Shown here: positions 53,511-63,223 of the stretch, one piece after another
Numbering within the stretch: the first letter of the stretch is position 1
Layout of the letters: each line of letters starts with the position of its first letter
From: Lautropia dentalis
GTDB taxonomy: Bacteria; Pseudomonadota; Gammaproteobacteria; Burkholderiales; Burkholderiaceae_E
Direction of reading: 5' to 3'
Assembly (NCBI RefSeq): GCF_003892345.1
Contig: NZ_RRUE01000001.1
Span: 217,008-281,007 of the forward strand
DNA length: 64,000 nucleotides
Translations under genes and position numbers: made by a program
The notes under the pieces: model-generated
The model's input: only the letters and a program-made list of their open reading frames with translations
Told to the model about the DNA's origin: nothing
Databases searched by the model: none

Positions 53511-53840
53511 GCACGGAATTCTACCGGCAGAGAGGGGCAGGAGGCGCAGGGAGGGCAGGGAGCGGAGGGGACGGAGAGATCTGCCAGCCGTCAGCAGCGG
53601 GGCAGGGGACGCAGAGGAGGCCACAGGCGGGCAGAGGGAGCAAAAAGGCAGGAGCGCTCGTCCACGACACATTTCAGGGACACGCTAGAATGCCGGCAAC
53701 CCGTTTTTACGGTTGGGCACGGTTGCCGCGACGCGGATTCCTGACCATGGCCTGAATCGTCGCCCGGTCGTGTGCCGGCTGCCGGTGGCCTTCCATGATG
53801 GACGTGCCCTGCCTTCATCTGCCACACAGCGAGCACATTC
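53511..53840. other. Divergent region between hda and purM
   Basis: About 330 bases. A purine-rich GGAGGGGAC-like stretch fills 53530-53600. TAGAAT on the minus strand (complement of 53518-53523) abuts hda; another TAGAAT on the plus strand at about 53688 may serve purM. No PurR-like operator was clear. Confidence 0.45.
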
Positions 53841-54905
53841 ATGGCACAGACGCAGAACACAGGTCTTTCATACCGGGATGCCGGGGTCGACATCGACGCG
53901 GGCGACGCACTGGTCGAGCGGATCAAGCCGCTGGCGGCCCGCACGAAGCGCCCGGGGCTGCTGTCGGGCATCGGGGGCTTTGGCGGGCTGTTCCAGATTC
54001 CGGCCGGCTACCGCGAGCCGGTGCTGGTGTCGGGGACCGACGGGGTGGGCACCAAGCTCAAGCTGGCCTTCACGCTGGGTGTGCACGACACCATCGGCAT
54101 CGACCTGGTGGCCATGAGCGTCAACGACATTCTGGTGCAGGGGGCCGAGCCGCTCTTCTTCCTCGACTACTTCGCCTGCGGGCATCTGGACGTGGATGTG
54201 GCGGCGGCCGTGGTGGCCGGCGTGGCCACGGGTTGTGAACAGTCGGGCTGCGCGCTGCTGGGCGGCGAGACGGCCGAGATGCCGGGCATGTACCCGTCGG
54301 GCGAGTATGACGTGGCCGGCTTTGCCGTGGGGGTGGTCGAGCGGTCGCAGATCATCGACGGTTCCCGCGTGCAGGCTGGCGACCGGCTGCTGGGGCTGGC
54401 GTCCAGCGGGCCGCATTCCAATGGCTACTCGCTGGTGCGCAAGGTCATCGAGCGGGCGCTGGGCGAGGTGTCGCTGAAGGCCCTGCAGCAGCCGCTCGAT
54501 GGCCGGCCGCTGTCCGAACACGTGATGGCACCCACCCGCATCTATGTGAAGTCGCTGCTGCCGCTGCTGCGCAGCGCGGCGCAGCCCATCCATGGCCTGG
54601 CCCACATCACCGGTGGCGGGCTGGTGGACAATGTGCCCCGCATGCTGCCCGACGGCCTGGTGGCGCGGATGGATGCATCCCGCTGGACGCGTCCGGCCGT
54701 GTTCGACTGGCTGCAGCAGCAGGGCGGTATCGACCAGGCCGAGATGCACCGGGTGTTCAACTGCGGCATCGGCACGGTGCTGGCCGTGGCGCCGGCCGAT
54801 GTGGCGGCCGTCACGAGGGCGCTCACCGATGCTGGAGAACAGGTGTTCGAGATCGGCGAAGTGGCGCAGCGCCAGCCGGGTGAGGCGGCCGCCGTGGTGG
54901 TTTGA
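53841..54905 (+). CDS. purM: Phosphoribosylformylglycinamidine cyclo-ligase
   Basis: A 354-residue cytosolic enzyme that closes the imidazole ring in purine synthesis (AIR synthetase). Motifs: [48 protein letters not shown] and [13 protein letters not shown], all in the expected order. The length fits the family. It is not followed by purN here; a heptamer repeat and a terminator-like hairpin come after it. Confidence 0.95.
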   Translation: MAQTQNTGLSYRDAGVDIDAGDALVERIKPLAARTKRPGLLSGIGGFGGLFQIPAGYREPVLVSGTDGVGTKLKLAFTLGVHDTIGIDLVAMSVNDILVQGAEPLFFLDYFACGHLDVDVAAAVVAGVATGCEQSGCALLGGETAEMPGMYPSGEYDVAGFAVGVVERSQIIDGSRVQAGDRLLGLASSGPHSNGYSLVRKVIERALGEVSLKALQQPLDGRPLSEHVMAPTRIYVKSLLPLLRSAAQPIHGLAHITGGGLVDNVPRMLPDGLVARMDASRWTRPAVFDWLQQQGGIDQAEMHRVFNCGIGTVLAVAPADVAAVTRALTDAGEQVFEIGEVAQRQPGEAAAVVV

Positions 54906-54993
54906 GCTGCGGCGTACGGAGCGTGGTGATTCGGTGGCGACTGACTGAAACACCGCGCCTCCCTGCCCGGGCTGCCGGCGTTACCCTGCCTGC

Positions 54994-55074
54994 AGGGCAG
55001 AGGGCAGAGGGCAGAGGGCAGAGGGCAGAGGGCAGAGGGCACAGGGCACAGGGCACAGGGAGGGCACAGGGCAC
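54994..55074. repeat. Heptamer tandem repeats AGGGCAG/AGGGCAC
   Basis: Six consecutive AGGGCAG units (54994-55035) are followed by three AGGGCAC, a truncated AGGG, and two more AGGGCAC. Purely intergenic, downstream of purM. Same unit length as the array at 43953-44008. Confidence 0.9.
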
Positions 55075-55178
55075 AGGCCGTGCTGAACGAGTTCCGGGCT
55101 GCCGGCCGGAATGCCTCGACAGGCGGTCAGTCGTGGCCTTGCATTGAAAACATATCGGGATTTGTTTTGGTGATTGAC

Positions 55179-55201
55179 GGGGTGGGGTATCCACCCCTTT
55201 T
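55179..55201 (+). terminator. Terminator-like hairpin downstream of purM
   Basis: GGGGTGG and CCACCCC form a perfect 7-bp stem with a five-base loop and run into TTTT. It is 270 bases after the purM stop and 48 bases before the ModE-like box, so it insulates the formate dehydrogenase locus from read-through. Confidence 0.7.
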
Positions 55202-55248
55202 GCTGCGGCTTTTGCATGTCGGTCGATACAGGGGTTTCCCCGAGGCAT

Positions 55249-55272
55249 CGTTATATATGATCGGATATAACG
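55249..55272. promoter_or_regulatory. ModE-like molybdate box upstream of fdnG
   Basis: CGTTATATA, six bases, GATATAACG. The perfect arms are CGTTATAT and ATATAACG around eight bases. The known ModE (Mo-box) pattern is of the form CGnTATATA-N6-TATATAACG, and this site differs from it at one arm position. The downstream gene is a molybdoenzyme, which makes molybdate control sensible. It lies about 380 bases before the fdnG start. ModE itself is not encoded in the window. Confidence 0.78.
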
Positions 55273-55655
55273 ACTCGGGAATACCCTCTGCTTGAGACAC
55301 TGTCTGACAGTTTTCCAGGCTTTTTGACCCGTTTGTGGACTTTTTGGGCACATCCCCACCGACCGTTGGCCGGCCCGTCCCGGCCGTACTTTGGATTTTT
55401 CTGTTTGACTACTAGAATTCTGCGGTAGATTCGATATCAGCCCGTATCCACGCTATCTGTCCGGGAACAGCAGCCAAATACGTGTCATTCGCATCCGTTT
55501 GCCGCAGGGGCTGGCCAGCCGTCTCACTGGCCGCCGTCGCGGTGTTTCCGGATGCTCCGTCACATGCTGGCTGCCTGGACGGGGTCGGTGCGGGTTTTGA
55601 TTTTTTTATATCCCGGAAGAGTGCACACTTTTCCAGACCTTTTGAAGGTGGTGCC

Positions 55656-58600
55656 ATGGAGCAGAAGATCTCCCGGCGGCAGTTCTTCAAGGTGACGGGA
55701 GCTACCCTGGCTTCGTCCAGCATGGCGCTGATGGGCTTTTCGCCCCGCGAGGTGCTGGCCGAAGTACGCCAGTTCAAGCTGGCCCAGACCACGGTGGCCC
55801 GTCAGACCTGTACGTACTGCTCGGTGGGTTGCGGCATTCTGATGTATTCGCTGGGCGACAACGCCAAGAACGCGAAGCGCTCGGTCATTCACGTCGAGGG
55901 TGATGCCGACCACCCGGTCAACCGCGGCACACTCTGTCCGAAGGGGGCCGGCCTGCTGGACTTCGTCAACAGTCCCAACCGGCTCCGCTACCCCGAATAC
56001 CGCGCACCCGGTTCCGACAAATGGGAACGCATCAGCTGGGATGACGCGCTCGAGCGCATCGCCCGGCTGCTGAAGGAAGACCGCGACGCCAACTTCGTGC
56101 AGAAGACGGCCGATGGCAAGGTGGTCAACCGATGGACGACCACCGGCATGCTGGCCGCCTCGGCCGCCAGCAACGAAGCCGGTTACATCACCCACAAGGT
56201 GGCTCGCAGCTGGGGGCTTCTGGCGTTCGACAACCAGGCGCGTGTCTGACACGGCCCGACGGTGGCAGGTCTTGCCCCGACGTTTGGCCGTGGTGCGATG
56301 ACGAATCACTGGGTCGACATCAAGAATGCCGACGTAGTGCTGATCATGGGCGGCAATGCAGCCGAGGCGCACCCGTGCGGATTCAAGTGGGTCACCGAGG
56401 CGAAGGCGCACAACAATGCGTACTTCATGGTGGTCGATCCGCGCTTCAACCGTTCGGCATCGGTGGCGGACTATTACGCCCCCATCCGCTCGGGCAGCGA
56501 CATCACGTTCCTGGGCGCGATCATCAACTACCTGCTCACCAACGACAAAATCCATCACGAGTACGTCCACAACTACACCGACTTCAGCTTCATCGTCCGT
56601 GAGGACTTCCGTTTCGAAGACGGCATTTTCTCGGGTTACAACGAGGAAAAACGCACCTACGACAAGTCCACCTGGGAATACGAGCTGGGGCCGGATGGCT
56701 ACGTGCGTACCGATCCCACGCTCAGGCACCCGCGCTGCGTGTACCAGCTGCTGAAAAAGCACTATGCACACTACACGCCGGAGGCGGTGGAGCGCGTGTG
56801 CGGCACACCGAAGGACAAGTTCCTGCACGTGGCCGAAACGCTTGCGTCCACGGCCGTGGCGGGGCGTGCCGCGACCATCATGTACGCGCTGGGCTGGACG
56901 CAGCACTCCATCGGGGCGCAGATCCTGCGCTGCGGTGCCATGGTGCAGCTGCTGCTGGGCAACATCGGTGTGGCGGGTGGTGGCATGAACGCACTGCGCG
57001 GGCACTCCAACATTCAGGGCCTGACGGACCTGGGCCTGCTCACGTCCTCGCTCACCGGCTACCTGAGCCTGGCCAACGAGGCCGAACAGGACTACACGGC
57101 CTACATTGCCAAACGCACCAAAAAGCCGCTGCGCCCGGGGCAGGTCAGTTACTGGCAGCACTATCCGAAGTTCCACGTCAGCCTGATGAAGTCCTGGTAT
57201 GGCGACAAGGCCACGAAGGAGAACAACTGGGCCTACGACTACCTGCCCAAGCTCGACCGTCCGTACGACATGCTGCAGATCTTCGAGCTGATGAACGAGG
57301 GCAAGGTCAACGGCTATCTGGCGCAGGGCTTCAACCCGATTGCCTCGCTGTCGAACAGCCACCGGGTGCGCAATGGTCTGGCCAAACTGAAGTTCCTGGT
57401 CATCATGGACCCGCTGGCCACCGAAACGTCCGAGTTCTGGCGCAACTTCGGCGAGTACAACGACGTGGACACGGCCTCCATCCAGACCGAGGTGTTCCGT
57501 CTGCCCGCCACCTGCTTCGCGGAAGAGGACGGCTCCATCGTCAGTTCCTCGCGCGTGCTGCAGTGGCACTGGAAGGCTGCCGAGCCGCCGGGTGAGGCGC
57601 GTCCGGACATCCAGATCATGTCGGAGCTGCATCACCGCATGAAGGCGATGTACGAGAAGGAAGGGGGCGTGTTCCCCGACCCGATCCGCGATCTGGACTG
57701 GAGTCACTATTACAACCCCGAGGATCCCACCCCCGAAGAGCTGGCGAAGGAGTACAACGGCTGGGCCATCGCCGATGTGGTCGATCCGAAGGATCCGCAC
57801 AAGGTGCTGCGCAAGGCCGGCCAGCAGCTGGGTGCGCTGGGCGAGCTGCGCGACGATGGCTCCACCGCCAGCGGCTGCTGGATCTGGGTGGGCTGCTGGA
57901 CGGAAGAAGGCAACCAGATGGGCCGGCGCGACAATTCCGACCCGACCGGCATCGGCAACACGCTGAAATGGGCCTGGGCCTGGCCGGCCAACCGCCGCGT
58001 GCTCTACAACACCGCGTCCACCGACCTGAAGGGCAAACCCTTCAATCCGAAGCGGATGCTGGTGCAGTGGGATGGCCAGAAGTGGTCGGGCCCGGATATT
58101 CCGGACATGACGCCGACGCTGGCGCCCGAGAGCGGGGCAGGACCGTTCATCATGAACCCGGAAGGGGTGGCGCGCTTCTTCTCGCGCGGGCTGATGGCGG
58201 AAGGTACCTTCCCCACGCACTACGAGGCCTTCGACAACCCGCTGGGCTACAACCCGATGTACCCCAACAATCCGAAGGCGGTGTCGTCGCCGGCGGCGCG
58301 GGTGTTTGGTTCCATCTGGGACACCTTCGGTTCGCCGAAGGAGTATCCGCACGTGGGTACCACCTACCGGCTCACCGAGCACTTCCACTACTGGACCAAG
58401 CACGCGCTGATCAACGCCGCGCTGCAGCCGGAACAGTTCGTGGAAATCGGCGAGGCACTGGCCAATGAGATGGGCATCAGGCAGGGCGATCACGTGAAAG
58501 TGTCGTCCAAGCGGGGCTACATCAAGGCCGTGGCCGTGGTCACCAAGCGGATCCGTCCGATGCAGATCGATGGCAAGACTATCCACCACGTGGGCATCCC

Positions 58601-58730
58601 CATTCACTGGGGCTTCAAGGGCATGACGCGGCCGGGCTTCCTGGCCAACACGCTCACGCCGTTCGTGGGCGATGGCAACAGTTTCACCCCCGAGTTCAAG
58701 ACCTTCCTCGTGAAGGTCGAGAAGATCTGA
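55656..58730 (+). CDS. fdnG: Formate dehydrogenase-N major subunit, selenocysteine-containing
   Basis: A 1,024-residue catalytic subunit read through an in-frame TGA at 56247-56249 (codon 198) as selenocysteine. The residues around it, ARV[18 protein letters not shown], match E. coli FdnG, whose Sec is at 196, and a SECIS hairpin follows at once. The N-terminus has a twin-arginine signal SRRQFFKV, so it is exported folded. The [4Fe-4S] cysteines are in CTYCSVGCG and GTLCPKG; the rest binds bis-molybdopterin guanine dinucleotide. It oxidises periplasmic formate to CO2. The start ATG has AAGGTGG upstream. First gene of fdnG-fdnH-fdnI. Confidence 0.96.
56247..56249 (+). other. In-frame UGA selenocysteine codon
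   Basis: The coding sequence of fdnG continues in the same frame on both sides of this TGA with full family similarity, and the residue corresponds to the active-site Sec of FdnG. It is therefore recoding, not a nonsense mutation. Confidence 0.95.
56251..56291 (+). promoter_or_regulatory. SECIS hairpin of fdnG
   Basis: Immediately after the TGA, ACGGCC at 56251 pairs with GGCCGT at 56286-56291; the upper stem GGCA/TGCC (56264-56267 and 56273-56276) carries the loop GGTCT. A GGUCU apical loop is the SelB-binding feature of bacterial SECIS elements in formate dehydrogenase genes. Confidence 0.92.
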
Positions 58731-58743
58731 GGAGCGCAACACC

Positions 58744-59742
58744 ATGTCAATGCAATCGCTCGACATCAAGCGCCTGTCGGCCACCACCACCACGCCGACG
58801 CAGATCCGCGAGCCGCGCTCGGGTGAAATCGCCAAGCTGATCGATGTCTCCAAGTGCATCGGCTGCAAGGCGTGCCAGTCTGCCTGCATGGAGTGGAACG
58901 ACCTGCGGCCGGTCATCGAGATGTCGGCCGACGGTCCGCAGGTCACCAGCATCTGCGACGGCACCTACAACAACCCGACCGACCTGAACGGCAACACCTG
59001 GACGGTGATGCGCTTCACCGAGTACGAGAACGAGGCCACCGGCAATCTGGAATGGCTGATCCGCAAGGACGGCTGCATGCATTGCGCCGATCCGGGCTGC
59101 CTGAAGGCCTGCCCGTCGCCGGGCGCCATCGTCCAGTACACCAACGGCATCGTCGATTTCCACGAGGAAAAGTGCATCGGCTGCGGCTACTGCATCACCG
59201 GCTGCCCGTTCAACATCCCGCGCATCTCCGAGAAGGACCACAAGGCGTACAAGTGCACGCTGTGTTCCGACCGGGTGGGCGTGGGCCTGGAGCCGGCCTG
59301 CGTCAAGACCTGCCCCACGGGCGCCATCATGTTCGGCACCAAGGAGGCCATGAAGGACCAGGCCGAAACCCGCATTGCCGACCTCAAGCGCCGCGGTTAC
59401 GATCAGGCCGGGCTGTATGATCCGGAAGGGGTGGGCGGTACGCACGTGATGTATGTGCTGCATCATGCCGACAAGCCGTCCATCTACGCCGGCCTGCCCG
59501 ATGCGCCGAAAATCAACCCGATGGTCAGCCTCTGGAAGGGCATTGCCAAGCCACTGGCCGTGGCTGCCATGGGGGCTGCGGCACTGGGCAGCCTGTTCCA
59601 CTACATCACCAAGGGCCCCAACGACGTATCGAAGGAGCTGGAGGACGAAATGGAACGCAAGGACATCGAAGCCGCCGCACGCGAAGCCGGCAAGGCAGCC
59701 ACCCGTCGCAAGCGGGCGGCCGCGAAGCAAACGGAGGCCTGA
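58744..59742 (+). CDS. fdnH: Formate dehydrogenase-N iron-sulfur subunit
   Basis: A 332-residue electron-transfer subunit with four [4Fe-4S] clusters. Cysteine motifs: [35 protein letters not shown] and [22 protein letters not shown]-terminal membrane anchor ([19 protein letters not shown]) near residue 265-285 places the clusters at the periplasmic side next to FdnG. A Lys/Arg/Ala-rich tail follows. It begins 13 bases after fdnG. Confidence 0.96.
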   Translation: MSMQSLDIKRLSATTTTPTQIREPRSGEIAKLIDVSKCIGCKACQSACMEWNDLRPVIEMSADGPQVTSICDGTYNNPTDLNGNTWTVMRFTEYENEATGNLEWLIRKDGCMHCADPGCLKACPSPGAIVQYTNGIVDFHEEKCIGCGYCITGCPFNIPRISEKDHKAYKCTLCSDRVGVGLEPACVKTCPTGAIMFGTKEAMKDQAETRIADLKRRGYDQAGLYDPEGVGGTHVMYVLHHADKPSIYAGLPDAPKINPMVSLWKGIAKPLAVAAMGAAALGSLFHYITKGPNDVSKELEDEMERKDIEAAAREAGKAATRRKRAAAKQTEA

Positions 59743-59745
59743 TCC

Positions 59746-60369
59746 ATGCAACGCAACCCACGCGACATTCAGCGCTACAACGCGTCCGAGCGGCTCAACC
59801 ACTGGATCGTCGGCATCTGCTTCATCCTGCTGGCGCTTTCGGGCCTGGCCTTCTTCCATCCGGCCTTCTTCCCGCTCACGCAGCTCTTCGGCGGCGGCCC
59901 GTGGACACGGATCCTGCATCCGTACATCGGCGTCACCATGGCGTTCTTCTTCGTCATCATGGCCGCGCGTTTCTGGAAGCTCAACTACATCCAGAAGCGC
60001 GACATCGAGTGGCTGATGGACATCCGGAAGATGATCGACGGCAACGACCACGACATGCCGGAGCAGGGCAAGTACAACGGTGGCCAGAAACTGCTGTTCT
60101 GGGGGCTGGTGCTGTGCATGGCAGGCATCACCGTCTCGGGCTTCATGATCTGGCGTGCCTGGTTCAACCTGCCGGTGTTCTGGGAGCGGGTGGGCGTGCT
60201 GGTGCATGCGCTGTGCGCCTTCGGCATGTTCATGCTGATCATCATGCACGTCTATGCCGCCATCTGGACGCGCGGCACCATCCGCGCCATGTTCTACGGC
60301 ACCGTCACCCGCGCCTGGGCCAAGCAGCACCATCGTGCCTGGTACCGCAAGATGACGGGCGAGAACTGA
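59746..60369 (+). CDS. fdnI: Formate dehydrogenase-N cytochrome b556 subunit
   Basis: A 207-residue membrane protein with four helices. Haem-ligand histidines are in ERLNHWIVGICF, RILHPYIGV, VGVLVHALCAF and LIIMHVYAA. It passes electrons from FdnH to quinone and contributes to proton-motive force. It begins three bases after fdnH. Confidence 0.95.
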   Translation: MQRNPRDIQRYNASERLNHWIVGICFILLALSGLAFFHPAFFPLTQLFGGGPWTRILHPYIGVTMAFFFVIMAARFWKLNYIQKRDIEWLMDIRKMIDGNDHDMPEQGKYNGGQKLLFWGLVLCMAGITVSGFMIWRAWFNLPVFWERVGVLVHALCAFGMFMLIIMHVYAAIWTRGTIRAMFYGTVTRAWAKQHHRAWYRKMTGEN

Positions 60370-60758
60370 GCGGCCAGCGAAGGCCCCTGTTGCGGCGTTC
60401 CTTTCGGGGCGCCGGCGTGGGCGCTTCCCTGGCCATGCTGCGTCGTTTCCGGTGCGCAGCTCCTGAACCCGCCGTATCCACAGCATCTGCTGATGTGGTC
60501 GGCGGGTTTGCTTTGCCCGGCCCGGGTGCGTCGTTGCTGTCCGGGATGACCGCACCGGATTCAAAAGCCGGACGTGTCGTTCCCGTGCAGCCTGTGCCGG
60601 CACCGGGTTTGTGGTGATACCGGCAATGGGGCTATGATCGCGCCGGGGAAGCCATCTGCCTGCGCTGGCCGTCGAGGGGCGTCCGGGGCGGGCGCCCAGG
60701 GGCCGTCACACGGCCGGCTGTGCCGCCATCCCTTCCCCGCACCAGTCCAGGGAATCCC
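60370..60758 (+). other. Spacer between fdnI and fdhE
   Basis: About 390 bases. A candidate promoter is present at 60609-60638; the rest holds no recognised hairpin, gene or operator. Confidence 0.45.
60609..60638 (+). promoter_or_regulatory. Candidate promoter of fdhE-selA-selB
   Basis: TTGTGG and TATGAT are separated by 18 bases; the second hexamer matches the -10 consensus at five of six. It lies 120 bases upstream of the fdhE ATG and would let the maturation and selenocysteine genes be made apart from fdnGHI. Confidence 0.45.
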
Positions 60759-61805
60759 ATGTCACAACGCATCCTCCAGCCTGGCGAGATCGAGGCCCTC
60801 GATCGCACCCAGTTCCCCCGCATCATCCTGCCGCAGCCCGACAGTCTGCTGCGCGAGCGTGCCAGCCGGCTGCACCAGCTGGCGCAGGACAATCACAGCG
60901 TCGGCCCATTTCTTGAATACCTGAAGCGGCTGGTGGATGCCCAGCGTGCCGCCGTGGCCCGCATGCCCGTCCTGCCCCAGCCCGACGAGGCCCTGATCGA
61001 GCGGGCGCAGCGCCATGCCATGCCGCTGTGGCAGCTGCCCGACGATATCGATCCGGTCTGGCAGCAGATGCTGAAGGAGATCACCGCACATTTGCTGACC
61101 GGTCCCGAGGCCGAAACCCTGTCCGACACCGAGCGGCAGGTGGCCGAAGAGGTGCAGGCCATGGACAGCACCGCACTGACCCGCATGCTGGCCCGCCTGT
61201 GGACCGATGTCGTCCTCGACGCCGAAGAGCGGGTGCGCGCGCCGCTGCTGATGGCTGCGGTACAGGTGGTGATGATGGTGCGGGCCTCGCAGCTCAACCT
61301 CAAGACGCTGCCCATCGTCGAACCGCCCACCGTCTGCCCCGTCTGCGGCAGCACGCCGCTGGCCAGCATCGTGCACGTGGGGGGGCAGGTGGAAGGGCTG
61401 CGCTACCTGCACTGTTCCGTGTGCGAAACCGAATGGCACATGGTGCGCGTCAAGTGCAGCAACTGTGCCACCACCGAAGGCATCAGCTACCGGCAGCTGG
61501 AGCCGGCCGGCGAACCTGCGCAGACGGTGGAGGAACTGAAGGCTTCACCCGTGGCGGCCAGCCGCTATTTCTCGGCCTGCATGGCCGAAGTCTGCAGCAA
61601 GTGCAACAGCTACAGCAAGGTGTTCGACCAGCGGCGCGACCCGATGCTGGAGGTGATGGCCGACGACATCAACACCCTGGTGCTCGATGCGGCCATGGGC
61701 CAGTTCGGGCACGTGCGGGCCGGTTCGCACCCGTTTCTCTTTCCGGTGGATGATGGTGATGACGCCGCCACACTGGATCCGGATGCTGGAGAAGGGGCGC
61801 CGTGA
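60759..61805 (+). CDS. fdhE: Formate dehydrogenase accessory protein FdhE
   Basis: A 348-residue cytosolic maturation factor needed for active formate dehydrogenase-N. Four CxxC pairs are visible: CPVC, CSVC, CSNC and CSKC, the rubredoxin-like iron sites of the family. The start ATG has AGGGAA upstream. The stop codon overlaps the GTG start of selA by four bases (GTGA). Confidence 0.93.
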   Translation: MSQRILQPGEIEALDRTQFPRIILPQPDSLLRERASRLHQLAQDNHSVGPFLEYLKRLVDAQRAAVARMPVLPQPDEALIERAQRHAMPLWQLPDDIDPVWQQMLKEITAHLLTGPEAETLSDTERQVAEEVQAMDSTALTRMLARLWTDVVLDAEERVRAPLLMAAVQVVMMVRASQLNLKTLPIVEPPTVCPVCGSTPLASIVHVGGQVEGLRYLHCSVCETEWHMVRVKCSNCATTEGISYRQLEPAGEPAQTVEELKASPVAASRYFSACMAEVCSKCNSYSKVFDQRRDPMLEVMADDINTLVLDAAMGQFGHVRAGSHPFLFPVDDGDDAATLDPDAGEGAP

Positions 61806-63217
61806 ACACCGTTCTCCCTTCGGTGGACGCCCTGCTGCGCCTGCCCGGCCTGCAGCCCCTGCTGGACGAATATGGCCACACCTGCACGGCGAACGTCATC
61901 CGTACCCAGCTGGCGCAATTGCGTGAGACGTGGCGGGAAAGGCAGGAAAACGTGCCGGCATCCGTTCCGGCCACCGATGCAGAATGGGTGAACCATATCG
62001 GCACCGCCCTGCGCCAGAAAATGGCGCCGCGCCTGAAGCCCGTCTTCAATCTCACCGGTACCGTGCTGCACACCAACCTGGGGCGGGCGCTGCTGCCCGA
62101 CGAGGTGGTGCAGGCGGTGATTCGTGCCCTGATCACACCGGCCAATCTGGAATTCAACCTGGACAGCGGCGGGCGTGGCGACCGCGACGATCTGGTGATG
62201 GACTGGCTGCGCGAGATCACCGGGGCCGAGGATGCCACCCTTGTGAACAACAATGCGGCCGCCGTGCTGCTGATGCTCAACAGTCTGGCGCAGCGAAAGG
62301 AAGTGGTGGTGTCGCGCGGGGAACTCGTCGAAATTGGCGGGGCCTTTCGCATTCCGGACATCATGTCGCGCGCCGGCGCAAAACTGGTGGAAATCGGCAC
62401 CACCAACCGGACGCATCCGGCCGATTACGCCAACGCCATCACACCACGTACCGCCATGCTGATGAAGGTGCACACCAGCAATTATGCGGTGCAGGGCTTC
62501 ACGCGCAGTGTGGCCGAGGCCGACGTGGCCCGCATGGCACATGAGGCGGGTCTGCCGTTTGCCGTGGACCTGGGCAGCGGCACGCTGGTGGACCTGTCAC
62601 AGTGGGGGCTGCCGCGCGAAGCCACCGTGCAGGAAATGGTGGCGGCCGGCGCCGATCTGGTCAGCTTCAGCGGTGACAAGCTGCTGGGCGGGCCGCAGGC
62701 CGGCTTCATCGTCGGGCGGCGCGACCTCATTGCCCGCATCAAGAAAAATCCGCTCAAGCGTGCGCTGCGTGTGGGCAAGCTCACGCTGGCTGCCATCGAG
62801 CCGCTGCTGCGGATGTACCTGATGCCCGAACACCTGCCGCAGCGCCTCACCACACTGCGCCTGTTCATTCGCCCTCAAACCGACATGCGCCAGCAGGCCG
62901 AACGGCTGCTGCCGGCCTTGCAGGCCGCACTGGGCGATGACTGGACGCTGTCGGTCGAACCGATGTTCAGCCAGATCGGCAGCGGTGCGCTGCCGGTGGA
63001 TGCGCTGCCCAGCTGTGGTGTGGTGATCCGCACTGCCGACGGCAAACGCAGCGGGCGCCGCCTGAAGGCGCTGGCCGCGCAGTTGCGCGCGTTGCCCCGT
63101 GCGGTGATCGGCCGCGTGGCGGACGATGCGCTGTGGCTGGATTTTCGCTGTCTGGAAGCGGGGGATGAGGCCGAATTCGTGGCGCAGTGGCTGCGCCAGC
63201 ATGCGCCAGAGGAGTGA
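61802..63217 (+). CDS. selA: L-seryl-tRNA(Sec) selenium transferase
   Basis: A 471-residue PLP enzyme that converts seryl-tRNA(Sec) to selenocysteinyl-tRNA(Sec) with selenophosphate. The PLP lysine is in SFSGDKLLGGPQAG; other motifs are FNLTGTVLHTNLGRA, NNAAAVLLMLN and VHTSNYAVQGF. The GTG start overlaps the fdhE stop, indicating coupled translation. selD and selC are not in the window. Confidence 0.96.
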   Translation: MNTVLPSVDALLRLPGLQPLLDEYGHTCTANVIRTQLAQLRETWRERQENVPASVPATDAEWVNHIGTALRQKMAPRLKPVFNLTGTVLHTNLGRALLPDEVVQAVIRALITPANLEFNLDSGGRGDRDDLVMDWLREITGAEDATLVNNNAAAVLLMLNSLAQRKEVVVSRGELVEIGGAFRIPDIMSRAGAKLVEIGTTNRTHPADYANAITPRTAMLMKVHTSNYAVQGFTRSVAEADVARMAHEAGLPFAVDLGSGTLVDLSQWGLPREATVQEMVAAGADLVSFSGDKLLGGPQAGFIVGRRDLIARIKKNPLKRALRVGKLTLAAIEPLLRMYLMPEHLPQRLTTLRLFIRPQTDMRQQAERLLPALQAALGDDWTLSVEPMFSQIGSGALPVDALPSCGVVIRTADGKRSGRRLKALAAQLRALPRAVIGRVADDALWLDFRCLEAGDEAEFVAQWLRQHAPEE

Positions 63218-63223
63218 GCTTCC

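Larger units (their letters stand above)
54906..55655. other. Long region between purM and fdnG
   Basis: About 750 bases with no supported gene. In order: heptamer repeats at 54994-55074, a terminator-like hairpin at 55179-55201, a ModE-like box at 55249-55272, and about 380 bases of leader or promoter sequence before fdnG with a TTGACT word at 55404. It is AT-richer than its surroundings from 55140 on. Confidence 0.6.

Noticed and set aside
54994-55074. A CRISPR array
   Set aside because: Units are seven bases with no spacers and no cas genes are nearby; it is a simple tandem repeat.
56247-56249. Reading fdnG as a gene broken by a nonsense codon
   Set aside because: Position and context equal the E. 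coli selenocysteine site, a GGUCU-loop SECIS follows at once, and selA/selB are in the same cluster.
55560-58964. A 1,134-codon open frame antisense to fdnG
   Set aside because: Composition shadow of a GC-rich gene; the plus strand encodes unmistakable formate dehydrogenase with Fe-S motifs and a SECIS.
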